From Clostridia bacterium (GTDB lineage Bacteria; Aerophobota; Aerophobia; Aerophobales; AE-B3A): 5,777 nt of DNA. A model generated the notes under the pieces. The model made no database searches. It was given only the letters and a program-made list of their open reading frames with translations, and was not told the origin of the DNA. This document shows positions 1-5,777 of the stretch, one piece after another (the stretch's first letter is position 1; each line of letters opens with the position of its first letter). Location: contig WJOQ01000058.1 in the NCBI GenBank assembly GCA_009618505.1, forward strand, positions 1 to 5,777. The letters run 5' to 3'. Both the position numbers and the translations under genes were made by a program.

Positions 1-72
1 AATATCACGTTAATAAGAAAAAGACCAGATAGTCACGGGATTTCTTCACTATCAAGGAGACAAAATCTATGA
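1..72 (+). CDS. Possible C-terminal tail of an upstream gene (5' partial, unidentified)
   Basis: Frame 1 is open from the first base to a TGA at 70-72 and would encode 23 residues ending in GISSLSRRQNL. The other two forward frames have stops at 11-13 and 30-32, so only this one can be a gene tail. Its stop overlaps the next gene's ATG as ATGA (69-72), the same junction seen between ispD and ispF. The AAGGAG site of the next gene would lie inside it. In Bacillus the gene before yacL is disA, and CarD-type genes precede such genes in other bacteria, but 23 residues are too few to identify either. A run of this length stays open by chance roughly one time in three, so the overlap is the main support. 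Confidence 0.4.
   Translation, partial: NITLIRKRPDSHGISSLSRRQNL
54..59 (+). promoter_or_regulatory. Shine-Dalgarno site for the PIN/TRAM gene
   Basis: AAGGAG lies 9 nt before the ATG at 69. A second in-frame ATG at 75 would be 15 nt away, so the site favours 69 as the start. Confidence 0.75.
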
Positions 73-1106
73 AAATGGAGCAGGTTAGACTACGGGTTTT
101 GTTTGTTATATTAGTGGGGGTTATCTGCTACGGAGTAGCAGATAACCTGGGTTTTGATCCATGGATGCCCACTCTGGTGGGGGGATGGATAACAACAATC
201 GTGGTTGTTGCTGAACGGGGCCTTATAAGGGCCTCCATAAGAGGGCTTATGATAGGAGGACTCGGTTTGGCGATAGGGGTTGTTCTGGCCAATCTTTTAG
301 CCTATCCCATTCTTTTAATTGATCCTCTAAAACAACTTGCCCCTTTCATTCTTCTTTTCATTAACGTGATATTTGCCAGCGTTGGATTAACTGTGGCTGT
401 GAGGAGAGGAGAGGAGATAACTAATTTTTTATCTCGCCTCAGCGGGAAGAAAGCCCAAGTTCGGGAGACAAAATATAAGATCCTGGACACTTCAGTGATA
501 ATCGACGGAAGAATAGCTGATCTCTGCGAAATAGGTTTCATCGAAGGGATCCTGGTCATTCCCAACTTTATCCTCACTGAACTTCAACAGATTGCCGACT
601 CTTCGGCCTCTACCAAACGAACTCGGGGTAGAAGAGGTCTGGATATGTTAAATAGACTCCAGAGTCAGGAAAATATCCCCACACAAATCATAGACAAAGA
701 CTTCCCTGATATACCTGAAGTAGATGGTAAACTACTTCAATTGGCTAAAATAATGGGAGCAGATATAATTACTAATGATTATAATCTAAAAAAAGTAGCT
801 AAAATTCAAAATGTAAAAGTTATGAATATAAATGAAATAGCTACTGCTTTGAAACCTGTTCTTTTACCGGGAGAGAGCCTGAGGATCAGTATCCTTAAAG
901 AAGGAGAAAATCCCAATCAAGGAGTTGCCTATCTAGAGGACGGAACAATGGTAGTGATAGAGGGAGGAAAAAAGTACATTGGTAAGGAGATGGAGGTCTT
1001 GGTTACCTCTGTTCTTCAGACCACCACTGGTAAAATGATATTTACTGAGATAAAGAATGAGACTGGCAAGGAGAGAAAGAGAAGAGTGAAGGGAAGGGCG
1101 AATTGA
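69..1106 (+). CDS. yacL: Membrane-anchored PIN/TRAM domain protein, YacL family (putative RNase)
   Basis: This 345-residue protein has three parts. Residues about 7-111 hold four hydrophobic segments (about 7-23, 35-50, 57-83 and 91-111) that should anchor it in the cytoplasmic membrane. Residues about 137-262 form a PIN nuclease-like domain with four acidic residues in the expected places: D140 (ILDTSV), E171 (LTEL), D219 (VDGKLL) and D237 (ITNDYNL). Residues about 265-328 form a TRAM domain, a small beta-barrel RNA-binding fold, followed by a basic tail (KERKRRVKGRAN). PIN domains are typically metal-dependent ribonucleases. The intact acidic set suggests an active site, but the substrate of this family is not well established. 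The length is close to that of B. subtilis YacL, and as there the gene sits directly before ispD. It overlaps ispD by 4 nt. The third quarter of the gene is unusually AT-rich, and a perfect hairpin lies near its start (119-147). Confidence 0.92.
   Translation: MKMEQVRLRVLFVILVGVICYGVADNLGFDPWMPTLVGGWITTIVVVAERGLIRASIRGLMIGGLGLAIGVVLANLLAYPILLIDPLKQLAPFILLFINVIFASVGLTVAVRRGEEITNFLSRLSGKKAQVRETKYKILDTSVIIDGRIADLCEIGFIEGILVIPNFILTELQQIADSSASTKRTRGRRGLDMLNRLQSQENIPTQIIDKDFPDIPEVDGKLLQLAKIMGADIITNDYNLKKVAKIQNVKVMNINEIATALKPVLLPGESLRISILKEGENPNQGVAYLEDGTMVVIEGGKKYIGKEMEVLVTSVLQTTTGKMIFTEIKNETGKERKRRVKGRAN
119..147. repeat. Perfect 13-bp inverted repeat with 3-nt centre inside the PIN/TRAM gene
   Basis: GGTTATCTGCTAC (119-131) is followed by GGA and then its exact reverse complement GTAGCAGATAACC (135-147). 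A G-T wobble between 118 and 148 could extend the stem in RNA. It covers codons 17-27, in the first transmembrane segment and the loop after it, about 50 nt after the start codon. Only TTTT (152-155) follows, separated by several bases, so it is a weak terminator candidate. It could be an mRNA hairpin, a protein-binding palindrome, or chance. Confidence 0.9.
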
Positions 1107-1795
1107 AAATTGAGACGGTCATTGTGGCAGCGGGAAAAGGAGCGAGGTTTAGTGATTTTCGCCCTAAACAGTTCTGTCTTCTGGGAGGAAAACTCCTTCT
1201 TGCCTGGACCATAGAAAGATTCGAAGAATGTAAATTAATTAATAACATTATCCTGGTTGTTCCCCCGGGGATGAGCAAATATACAAAGGAGATAGTGATT
1301 TCTTCATCCAGATACAAGAAGGTCAAGCCAATAGTGGAAGGGGGCAAAGAACGAGGTGATTCGGTTTTTGAAGGGCTGCAGAAGGTGGATACCAGCACAG
1401 ATATTGTCCTTGTCCATGATGGAGTTCGTCCACTAATAAGCCGCCATCTTATAGAAAGAGTAATTAATCAGGCAAAAGAATATAAGGCGGTGGTTCTAGG
1501 AATTCCCATGAGAGAAACGGTAAAAGAGACAGAGGAAGGTAATGCAGTAAAAAAAACCTTGAATAGAAGAAGGCTTTACTCTATCCAGACACCCCAAGGA
1601 TTCAGAAAAGACTTGATCTTGAAGGCCTATGGGGAAGCCAAAAAGGAAGGACGGTGGGCCAGTGATGATGCTGGTCTGGTAGAGAGATTAGGAGAAAAAG
1701 TCAAAGTAATACCAGGGGAAGAAACAAACATTAAAATTACCACGTCTCTAGATTTGAAATTTGCTGAGATGCTTTTAGGAGGAAGAGGGGGATGA
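1103..1795 (+). CDS. ispD: 2-C-methyl-D-erythritol 4-phosphate cytidylyltransferase (IspD)
   Basis: IspD joins methylerythritol 4-phosphate to CTP, giving CDP-methylerythritol and pyrophosphate, the third step of the cytoplasmic MEP isoprenoid pathway. The 230 residues match the usual family length. Visible motifs are the glycine-rich nucleotide loop AAGKGARF (9-16), PKQF with K22, GGKERGDSV (80-88), VHDGVRP (104-110), RRRLYSIQTPQGF (155-167, with the conserved arginine near 155-157) and NIKITTSLDL with K211. VHDGVRP stands where VHDAARP is usual, and the proline normally found in KITxPxD is replaced by serine; the residues thought to be catalytic remain. The start is TTG, chosen because the protein then begins just before the first beta strand (ETVIVAAG), because it overlaps the previous stop as TTGA, and because GAAGGG (1088-1093) lies upstream. 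The next candidate, a GTG within VIVAAG, would cut that strand. It overlaps ispF by 4 nt. Confidence 0.96.
   Translation: MKIETVIVAAGKGARFSDFRPKQFCLLGGKLLLAWTIERFEECKLINNIILVVPPGMSKYTKEIVISSSRYKKVKPIVEGGKERGDSVFEGLQKVDTSTDIVLVHDGVRPLISRHLIERVINQAKEYKAVVLGIPMRETVKETEEGNAVKKTLNRRRLYSIQTPQGFRKDLILKAYGEAKKEGRWASDDAGLVERLGEKVKVIPGEETNIKITTSLDLKFAEMLLGGRGG
1777..1782 (+). promoter_or_regulatory. Shine-Dalgarno site for ispF, inside ispD
   Basis: A perfect AGGAGG lies 9 nt before the ATG at 1792, within the last codons of ispD. It fixes the ispF start and suggests ispF can initiate by itself as well as by coupling across the ATGA overlap. Confidence 0.85.
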
Positions 1796-2268
1796 GGATA
1801 GGTATAGGTTATGACGTACATCCTCTAGTAAAGGGAAGAAGGTTCATCCTGGGAGGAGTAAGTATTCCTCATTCCATGGGTCTATCTGGGCACTCAGATG
1901 CTGATGTTCTTGTGCATAGCATTGTAGATGCCCTTTTAGGTGCAGTTGGAAAAAAGGACATAGGCTCTTTTTTTCCTAACAATGACCCTACCACCAAGGG
2001 GATTTCCAGTCTGATTTTGTTAAAGCAGATTCTCCAGCTGCTAAAAAAGAATGGTTATGGGGTAAATAATCTCGATTCTACTCTAGTAGCTGAACAACCT
2101 AAACTTGCCTCTTACATTCCCCGTATGAAAAAAAATATCGCTAATATTTTGGAAATAGAGCCCGAAAAAATCGGGATTAAAGCTACCACCTCGGAGGGAC
2201 TAGGATTTTTAGGTGAAAAAAGGGGGGTCTGCTGTTGGACAGTTGCCAGTGTAAAACAAGAGGAATAA
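1792..2268 (+). CDS. ispF: 2-C-methyl-D-erythritol 2,4-cyclodiphosphate synthase (IspF)
   Basis: IspF cyclises CDP-methylerythritol 2-phosphate to methylerythritol 2,4-cyclodiphosphate with release of CMP, the fifth step of the MEP pathway. Family members are homotrimers with a divalent metal at each active site. At 158 residues it has the normal length. The metal ligands are at the E. coli positions: D8 and H10 (GIGYDVHP) and H42 (VLVHSIVDALLGA). Other conserved stretches are GLSGHSDADV (30-39, H34 and D38), KDIGSFFP (55-62) and KATTSEGLGF (130-139, E135). The ATG at 1792 has a perfect ribosome binding site, and the protein starts with the family's typical MRIGIGYDVH. It directly follows ispD, which makes the pathway's CDP intermediate; the kinase IspE, which acts between the two, is not encoded here. 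The stop is 1 nt before the cysS start. Confidence 0.97.
   Translation: MRIGIGYDVHPLVKGRRFILGGVSIPHSMGLSGHSDADVLVHSIVDALLGAVGKKDIGSFFPNNDPTTKGISSLILLKQILQLLKKNGYGVNNLDSTLVAEQPKLASYIPRMKKNIANILEIEPEKIGIKATTSEGLGFLGEKRGVCCWTVASVKQEE
2259..2264 (+). promoter_or_regulatory. Shine-Dalgarno site for cysS, inside ispF
   Basis: AGAGGA lies 5 nt before the TTG at 2270 and 11 nt before a second in-frame TTG at 2276. Spacing alone does not settle which TTG is used. Confidence 0.6.
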
Positions 2269-2269
2269 A

Positions 2270-3715
2270 TTGCCTTTGAAAGTATATAATACCCTGACCA
2301 GGAGAAAAGAGGAGTTCGTACCCCTTAAGGATAACGAGGTTAGGATGTATGTTTGTGGGGTTACTCTCTATGATAAGTTACACCTGGGACATGCGAGAGC
2401 GGCGGTAATATTTGATGTAATTAGGCGTTATTTAGAACATCGGGGATTTAAAGTAAATTACGTAACCAATTTTACTGATGTAGATGATAAGGTTATCAAT
2501 CGAGCCAAAAGTCTGGGAACGCCCATCTTTGATCTAACAGGAAGACTTATTGAGGAATATTTTCAGCAGATGGAGCCTCTAGGAGTAAGAAGAGCAAATG
2601 ACTATCCTTGCGCAACTGAATACATAAAAGAGATAATAGATCTAATTAAGAAACTAGAGAGGAAGAATCTGGCCTATGCTCAGGATGGGGATGTTTTCTT
2701 TCGAGTAAGAGGATTTCCCTCTTACGGAAAACTATCCGGTCAAGATCTAAAAGAGTTGTCGGTAGGAGCAAGAGTAAAGGTGAACGAAAGAAAGGAAGAT
2801 CCTTTGGACTTTGTGGTCTGGAAAAAAGCGAAAGAGGGAGAACCTTTCTGGGATAGCCCTTGGGGGAAAGGAAGACCCGGTTGGCACATTGAATGTTCTG
2901 CCATGGCTATGAATCTCTTAGGAGAAAGCATAGATATTCATGGGGGAGGAGTAGATTTAATTTTTCCTCATCATGAGAACGAAATTGCACAATCAGAGGC
3001 AGCTTCGGGCAGAAGATTCGCTAAGTATTGGATTCATAATGGCTTGGTAAAGATGAAAGATCAAAAAATGGCAAAATCAACCCAGAATTTCTTCACACTC
3101 TCTCAAGCTCTTCAGGATTACGACGGAGAGGCCATAAGATTCTTCCTTCTTTCGGCTCATTACCGCAGTCCTCTGGATTATCATGAAAGTAGTCTAGAGG
3201 AAGCTAAATCCTCCCTGGAGAGAGTTTATAATATTCTTAAACGGATAAAAGAAATAAAGGGAGAACAATCTCAAAGAACCACTGACCCAAACCTAAGATT
3301 TCCGGTAGAGGATCTTTCATCACACTTAAAGAAGATGCGCACCCGGTTTATCCACGACATGGATGACGATTTTAATACCCCGGCTGCTCTATCCTTCATT
3401 TTTGAGGCAGTCAAAAAGGCCAATCTATTACTAAGAGAAGGCCAGTCTTTGGATAAGGACTCTCAGCAGGTTCTCTTAAAAACGAGAGAAAAGATTAAGA
3501 ATCTGGGAGATATCCTGGGACTCTTTCAGAAAGAAGAAAAGAAAAGGTTGGGAGAGCAAGAGAAAAAGTTAATAGAGATTTTGGTTAATATAAGAGAGAA
3601 ATTGCGAGAGAAGAAAGATTGGAAACTTGCTGATGAGATAAGAAAAAAACTGGATGAACTGGGAATTGAACTAGAAGATAAAAGAGCAGAAACAGTATGG
3701 AGAACTAAAAGTTGA
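2270..3715 (+). CDS. cysS: Cysteinyl-tRNA synthetase
   Basis: This class I synthetase charges tRNA-Cys with cysteine using ATP. It has 481 residues, close to other bacterial CysRS proteins. The HIGH-type signature is HLGH (38-41). The KMSKS loop reads KMAKS (266-270), followed by TQNFF where LGNFF is more usual. The zinc ligands that select cysteine are all present: C29 (MYVCGVT), C209 (GWHIECSAM), and H234 and E238 (FPHHENEIAQSE). FTDVDDKVINRA (68-79) is also typical. The C-terminal part from about 310 is helical and charged, as expected for the DALR and anticodon-binding region, and ends with a recognisable LEDKRAETVWR. The start is a TTG, either 2270 or 2276; the latter would begin MKVYNTLTRR, nearer to the E. 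coli N-terminus, and removes only two residues. The gene is coupled to ispF with a 1-nt gap, and a tRNA gene begins 4 nt after its stop. The B. subtilis neighbours gltX and cysE are absent. Confidence 0.97.
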   Translation: MPLKVYNTLTRRKEEFVPLKDNEVRMYVCGVTLYDKLHLGHARAAVIFDVIRRYLEHRGFKVNYVTNFTDVDDKVINRAKSLGTPIFDLTGRLIEEYFQQMEPLGVRRANDYPCATEYIKEIIDLIKKLERKNLAYAQDGDVFFRVRGFPSYGKLSGQDLKELSVGARVKVNERKEDPLDFVVWKKAKEGEPFWDSPWGKGRPGWHIECSAMAMNLLGESIDIHGGGVDLIFPHHENEIAQSEAASGRRFAKYWIHNGLVKMKDQKMAKSTQNFFTLSQALQDYDGEAIRFFLLSAHYRSPLDYHESSLEEAKSSLERVYNILKRIKEIKGEQSQRTTDPNLRFPVEDLSSHLKKMRTRFIHDMDDDFNTPAALSFIFEAVKKANLLLREGQSLDKDSQQVLLKTREKIKNLGDILGLFQKEEKKRLGEQEKKLIEILVNIREKLREKKDWKLADEIRKKLDELGIELEDKRAETVWRTKS

Positions 3716-3719
3716 CCGC

Positions 3720-3792
3720 GCTGGCGTAGCTCAATTGGCAGAGCAGCTGATTTGTAATCAGCAGGTTGGGGGTTCAAGCCCCTCCGCCAGCT
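3720..3792 (+). tRNA. tRNA-Thr (anticodon UGU)
   Basis: A complete 73-nt cloverleaf can be drawn. The acceptor stem pairs GCTGGCG (3720-3726) with CGCCAGC (3785-3791). The D stem is GCTC/GAGC around AATTGGCA. The anticodon stem is GCTGA/TCAGC with loop TTTGTAA, placing TGT at 3753-3755 (reads ACA, threonine). The variable loop is AGGTT, and the T arm has GGGGG/CCCTC (one G-T pair) around TTCAAGC. The discriminator base is U. The next bases are CCC, so the 3' CCA is not encoded and must be added by tRNA nucleotidyltransferase. It starts 4 nt after the cysS stop and I see no promoter of its own, so it is probably cut from the operon transcript by RNase P and 3' nucleases. Confidence 0.97.
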
Positions 3793-3810
3793 CCCGAGAC
3801 ACGAATTATA

Positions 3811-5777
3811 CTAGTTTTTTGTAAGCAGTACATACTTTTCCACAATTAGAGGTACTTTCTTCAGAGCTGGGCTTACCTTTAAAGACTCTGAGGTTCCTCC
3901 CTGGGCAAAATCCCATCTTCCTCCCCCACTTCCCCCTGCCAGACGCGAGACTTCTCTTATTATCTTGTCAGCAGAGAGGCTCTCTTGGGTGGAAGCAGCT
4001 ACCAGAAAGGCTTTATTTGGACTTACAGAGGCTAGCACTACTATGCCCTTTTTTAATTTAGCCTTCAGCTTTTCTGCTACTTCTCTGAGCATTTCGGCAG
4101 ATAAATTATCCCATTTTCCACTCACCACTTTGACTCCTCCAATCTCCTGGGCCTCCTCTAACATCTTAGTGATCTTTAAATTTACTGACTTCTCTTGCCA
4201 TCTTTTTAACTCTCTATCCTGATTCTGAAGTCTTTCCTCTTTTTCTTGAAGACGGGTCAATATCCCATCCTCCGAAGTTCCTAATTTAGTAGCTATTGTT
4301 TTTAACAAATTTTCCTTCTCTTCACCCCATTTTAGAGTCTTTTCCCCTACTAAAGCCTCTATCCTCCTTACGCCAGAGGCTATGCTTGTTTCACTGATTA
4401 TCTTCATCAATCCAATCTCTCCGAGGTTAGAAAGGTGAGTTCCTCCACAGACTTCTTTGCTAAACTCTCCAATATTTACCAACTTTACTCTTTCCTCATA
4501 TTTTGGCTCAAAGAGAGCTATGGCGCCTCTCTGGTGTGCTTCATCCAGAGTGGTTTCCTCTACCATCACCGGAAGAACTTCTCTTATTTTCTCGTTCAGC
4601 AAACCGGTTATTTTCTGAAGCTCATGCCTGGTTATAGCTGAAAAGTAAGTAAAGTCGAAGCGTAATCTATCTTCATCAACCAGAGAACCACTTTGTTTGA
4701 CAGTTGTACCTAAGATCTCCCTCAAGACTGCCTGCAAAAGATGAGTAGCTGTATGGGCACGAGAAATAGCCTTCCTTCTCGGCTTATCAACCTCGGCAAC
4801 TACCTCCTCTCCCTTTTTAAGCGTACCTTTTAACATCTTCACTCGGTGAAGAATGAGCTCCTCATCCATTTTCTGAGTATCCACTACCTGGGCTCGACTG
4901 TTAGAGGTAAATATCAGACCCTGGTCTCCTATTTGTCCACCTCCCTCCGGATAAAAAGGAGTGGATTGCAGGATAAGTTCTCCCTCCTCCCCTTGATTTA
5001 ACTCCTTAGCTAAGCTCTTTTTTTTAATAATTCCTACCAGGGTCGTCTCCAATCTCAAGGCTTCGTATCCTTTAAACTCTACTCTTCCCATTTGTTCTTT
5101 TAGACGCGTGAGGTGAGTTGACGCAGTGAACTGTCTCATATCCTGTCTCTTTTTTCTAAAATCCTCTCTTCCCCATTTTTTCTGTTCTGCTAACAGGAGT
5201 TCAGTTGCCTTTTTATCTATGGCTAACCCTTCCTCTAGAGCTATTTCCGCGGTTAGCTCTATAGGAAAACCGTAAGTATCGTATAGCCGAAAGACATCTC
5301 GGGGAGGAATCAGTTTCTTTCCCTTTGCTTTTAAATTTCCGATTAGGGCGTCTAGAATTCTCATTCCTCTGCTTAAAGTATCCCGAAAGTTCTCTTCCTC
5401 TGCCTTAATGACCGAGGCTATCTCGCCTTGCTTCTTTTTTAGATGAGGATAGGGTTCTTCCATTAATTTGACCACCGTACTTACGCCCTGATAAAGGAAA
5501 GGATCCTCCAGACCCAATTTTCTCCCCAGACGGTGAGCACGTCGAAGAATTCTCCTCACCACATATCCCCTCCCCACGTTGGAAGGTAGAATTTCCTCTC
5601 CCAAGAGAAAGGTTAAGGCACGCAGATGATCACAGATTGTCCTGAAGCTCTTTTCTTCATATATCTTCTCGGGAAGAAGATTTTTCAACCAATCAAGAAT
5701 GGGACTGAATAAATCAGTCTGATAATCGTCCTCTACTCCCTGGAGCACTGAAGCAGTCCTTTCCAAACCCATTCCAG
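3811..5777 (-). CDS. alaS: Alanyl-tRNA synthetase (N-terminus beyond the window)
   Basis: This class II synthetase charges tRNA-Ala and hydrolyses mischarged Ser/Gly-tRNA-Ala. The last 654 or so residues are present. Numbering from the Met at 5772, the fragment begins in the catalytic domain with MGLERTASVLQGV (1-13), then FRLYDTYGFP (161-170). The editing domain shows HTATH (H340, H344), CGGTH (C442, H446) and GVRRIEA (467-473); these zinc-site residues sit exactly 224 positions below their E. coli counterparts, as I recall them, so about 224 residues are missing. A charged helical stretch (about 478-545), probably coiled coil, leads to the C-Ala domain with GGSGGGRWDFAQGG (613-626). The Met at 5772 is not the start: the frame stays open upstream, and GGA before it gives the family's GMGLER. 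The frame has no breaks. The gene is convergent with cysS and tRNA-Thr, its stop 18 nt from the tRNA end. Confidence 0.97.
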   Translation of the reverse strand, partial: GMGLERTASVLQGVEDDYQTDLFSPILDWLKNLLPEKIYEEKSFRTICDHLRALTFLLGEEILPSNVGRGYVVRRILRRAHRLGRKLGLEDPFLYQGVSTVVKLMEEPYPHLKKKQGEIASVIKAEEENFRDTLSRGMRILDALIGNLKAKGKKLIPPRDVFRLYDTYGFPIELTAEIALEEGLAIDKKATELLLAEQKKWGREDFRKKRQDMRQFTASTHLTRLKEQMGRVEFKGYEALRLETTLVGIIKKKSLAKELNQGEEGELILQSTPFYPEGGGQIGDQGLIFTSNSRAQVVDTQKMDEELILHRVKMLKGTLKKGEEVVAEVDKPRRKAISRAHTATHLLQAVLREILGTTVKQSGSLVDEDRLRFDFTYFSAITRHELQKITGLLNEKIREVLPVMVEETTLDEAHQRGAIALFEPKYEERVKLVNIGEFSKEVCGGTHLSNLGEIGLMKIISETSIASGVRRIEALVGEKTLKWGEEKENLLKTIATKLGTSEDGILTRLQEKEERLQNQDRELKRWQEKSVNLKITKMLEEAQEIGGVKVVSGKWDNLSAEMLREVAEKLKAKLKKGIVVLASVSPNKAFLVAASTQESLSADKIIREVSRLAGGSGGGRWDFAQGGTSESLKVSPALKKVPLIVEKYVLLTKN

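Noticed and set aside
28..53. GATAGT/ACTATC inverted repeat just before the first Shine-Dalgarno site
   Set aside because: It is only 6 bp with a 14-nt loop and low GC, easily expected by chance, although it abuts AAGGAG and could slightly affect its accessibility.
302..577. 91-codon minus-strand open frame inside the PIN/TRAM gene
   Set aside because: It is opposite a well-supported gene, has no recognisable domain or ribosome site, and reads as low-quality translation.
1042..1398. 118-codon minus-strand open frame across the yacL/ispD junction
   Set aside because: It spans two confident genes on the other strand and encodes a Ser/Pro/Leu-rich sequence, typical of the reverse of purine-rich coding DNA.
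1627..1821. 64-codon minus-strand open frame across ispD and ispF
   Set aside because: It lies opposite two confident genes and has no recognisable motif.
3666..3698. TTGAAC ... CAGTAT as a promoter for tRNA-Thr
   Set aside because: The spacing is about 21 nt, the -10 match is poor, and it lies in coding sequence.
3526..3777. 83-codon minus-strand open frame through the end of cysS and the tRNA
   Set aside because: It runs antisense through a tRNA and encodes a Ser/Phe-rich low-complexity product.
3815..3820. T-run as an intrinsic terminator for the tRNA transcript
   Set aside because: The bases before it (3793-3814) do not form a GC-rich stem, so it lacks half of a terminator.
3965..4641. 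Two plus-strand open frames (85 and 68 codons) inside alaS
   Set aside because: Both are antisense to conserved alaS coding sequence and have no recognisable motif.
4916..4927. AGACC-CT-GGTCT inverted repeat inside alaS
   Set aside because: It is a 5-bp repeat with a 2-nt centre that cannot form a good hairpin and is expected by chance.
5770..5772. ATG on the minus strand as the alaS start
   Set aside because: It lies inside the conserved GMGLER motif of the catalytic domain, the frame is open to the window edge, and about 224 N-terminal residues of the family are missing. The gene is cut by the window, not truncated.

Overview
This is an ordinary bacterial housekeeping region, moderately AT-rich by eye and densely packed. 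It holds one rightward gene string, PIN/TRAM protein (yacL-type) - ispD - ispF - cysS - tRNA-Thr(UGU), which meets a leftward alaS gene that runs off the right edge. Stop and start codons overlap or nearly touch at every junction in the string (ATGA, TTGA, ATGA, then a 1-nt gap), so I read it as one translationally coupled operon.

The gene order resembles the Bacillus subtilis block disA-yacL-ispD-ispF-gltX-cysE-cysS, with gltX and cysE missing. With the strong Shine-Dalgarno sites and MEP-pathway genes, this indicates a bacterium with Firmicutes-like synteny. Several deep-branching or uncultured phyla share parts of this order, so I do not name a phylum. Arginine is mostly AGA/AGG and the coding strands are purine-rich, which is common in thermophiles but not diagnostic.

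Layout: 1-72 is the probable last 23 codons of an unidentified upstream gene, ending in an ATGA overlap. 69-1106 is a four-helix membrane PIN/TRAM protein. 1103-1795 (ispD) and 1792-2268 (ispF) encode the third and fifth enzymes of the MEP isoprenoid pathway. 2270-3715 is cysteinyl-tRNA synthetase. 3720-3792 is tRNA-Thr, starting 4 nt after the cysS stop. 3811-5777 on the minus strand is alanyl-tRNA synthetase, lacking only about its first 224 residues because the window ends. No intergenic stretch exceeds 20 bases.

Functionally, IspD and IspF serve isopentenyl diphosphate synthesis, while CysRS, AlaRS and tRNA-Thr serve translation. I see no mobile element, CRISPR array, defence module or evidence of a new system. 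The most unusual signal is a perfect 13-bp inverted repeat with a 3-nt centre inside the start of the PIN/TRAM gene (119-147).
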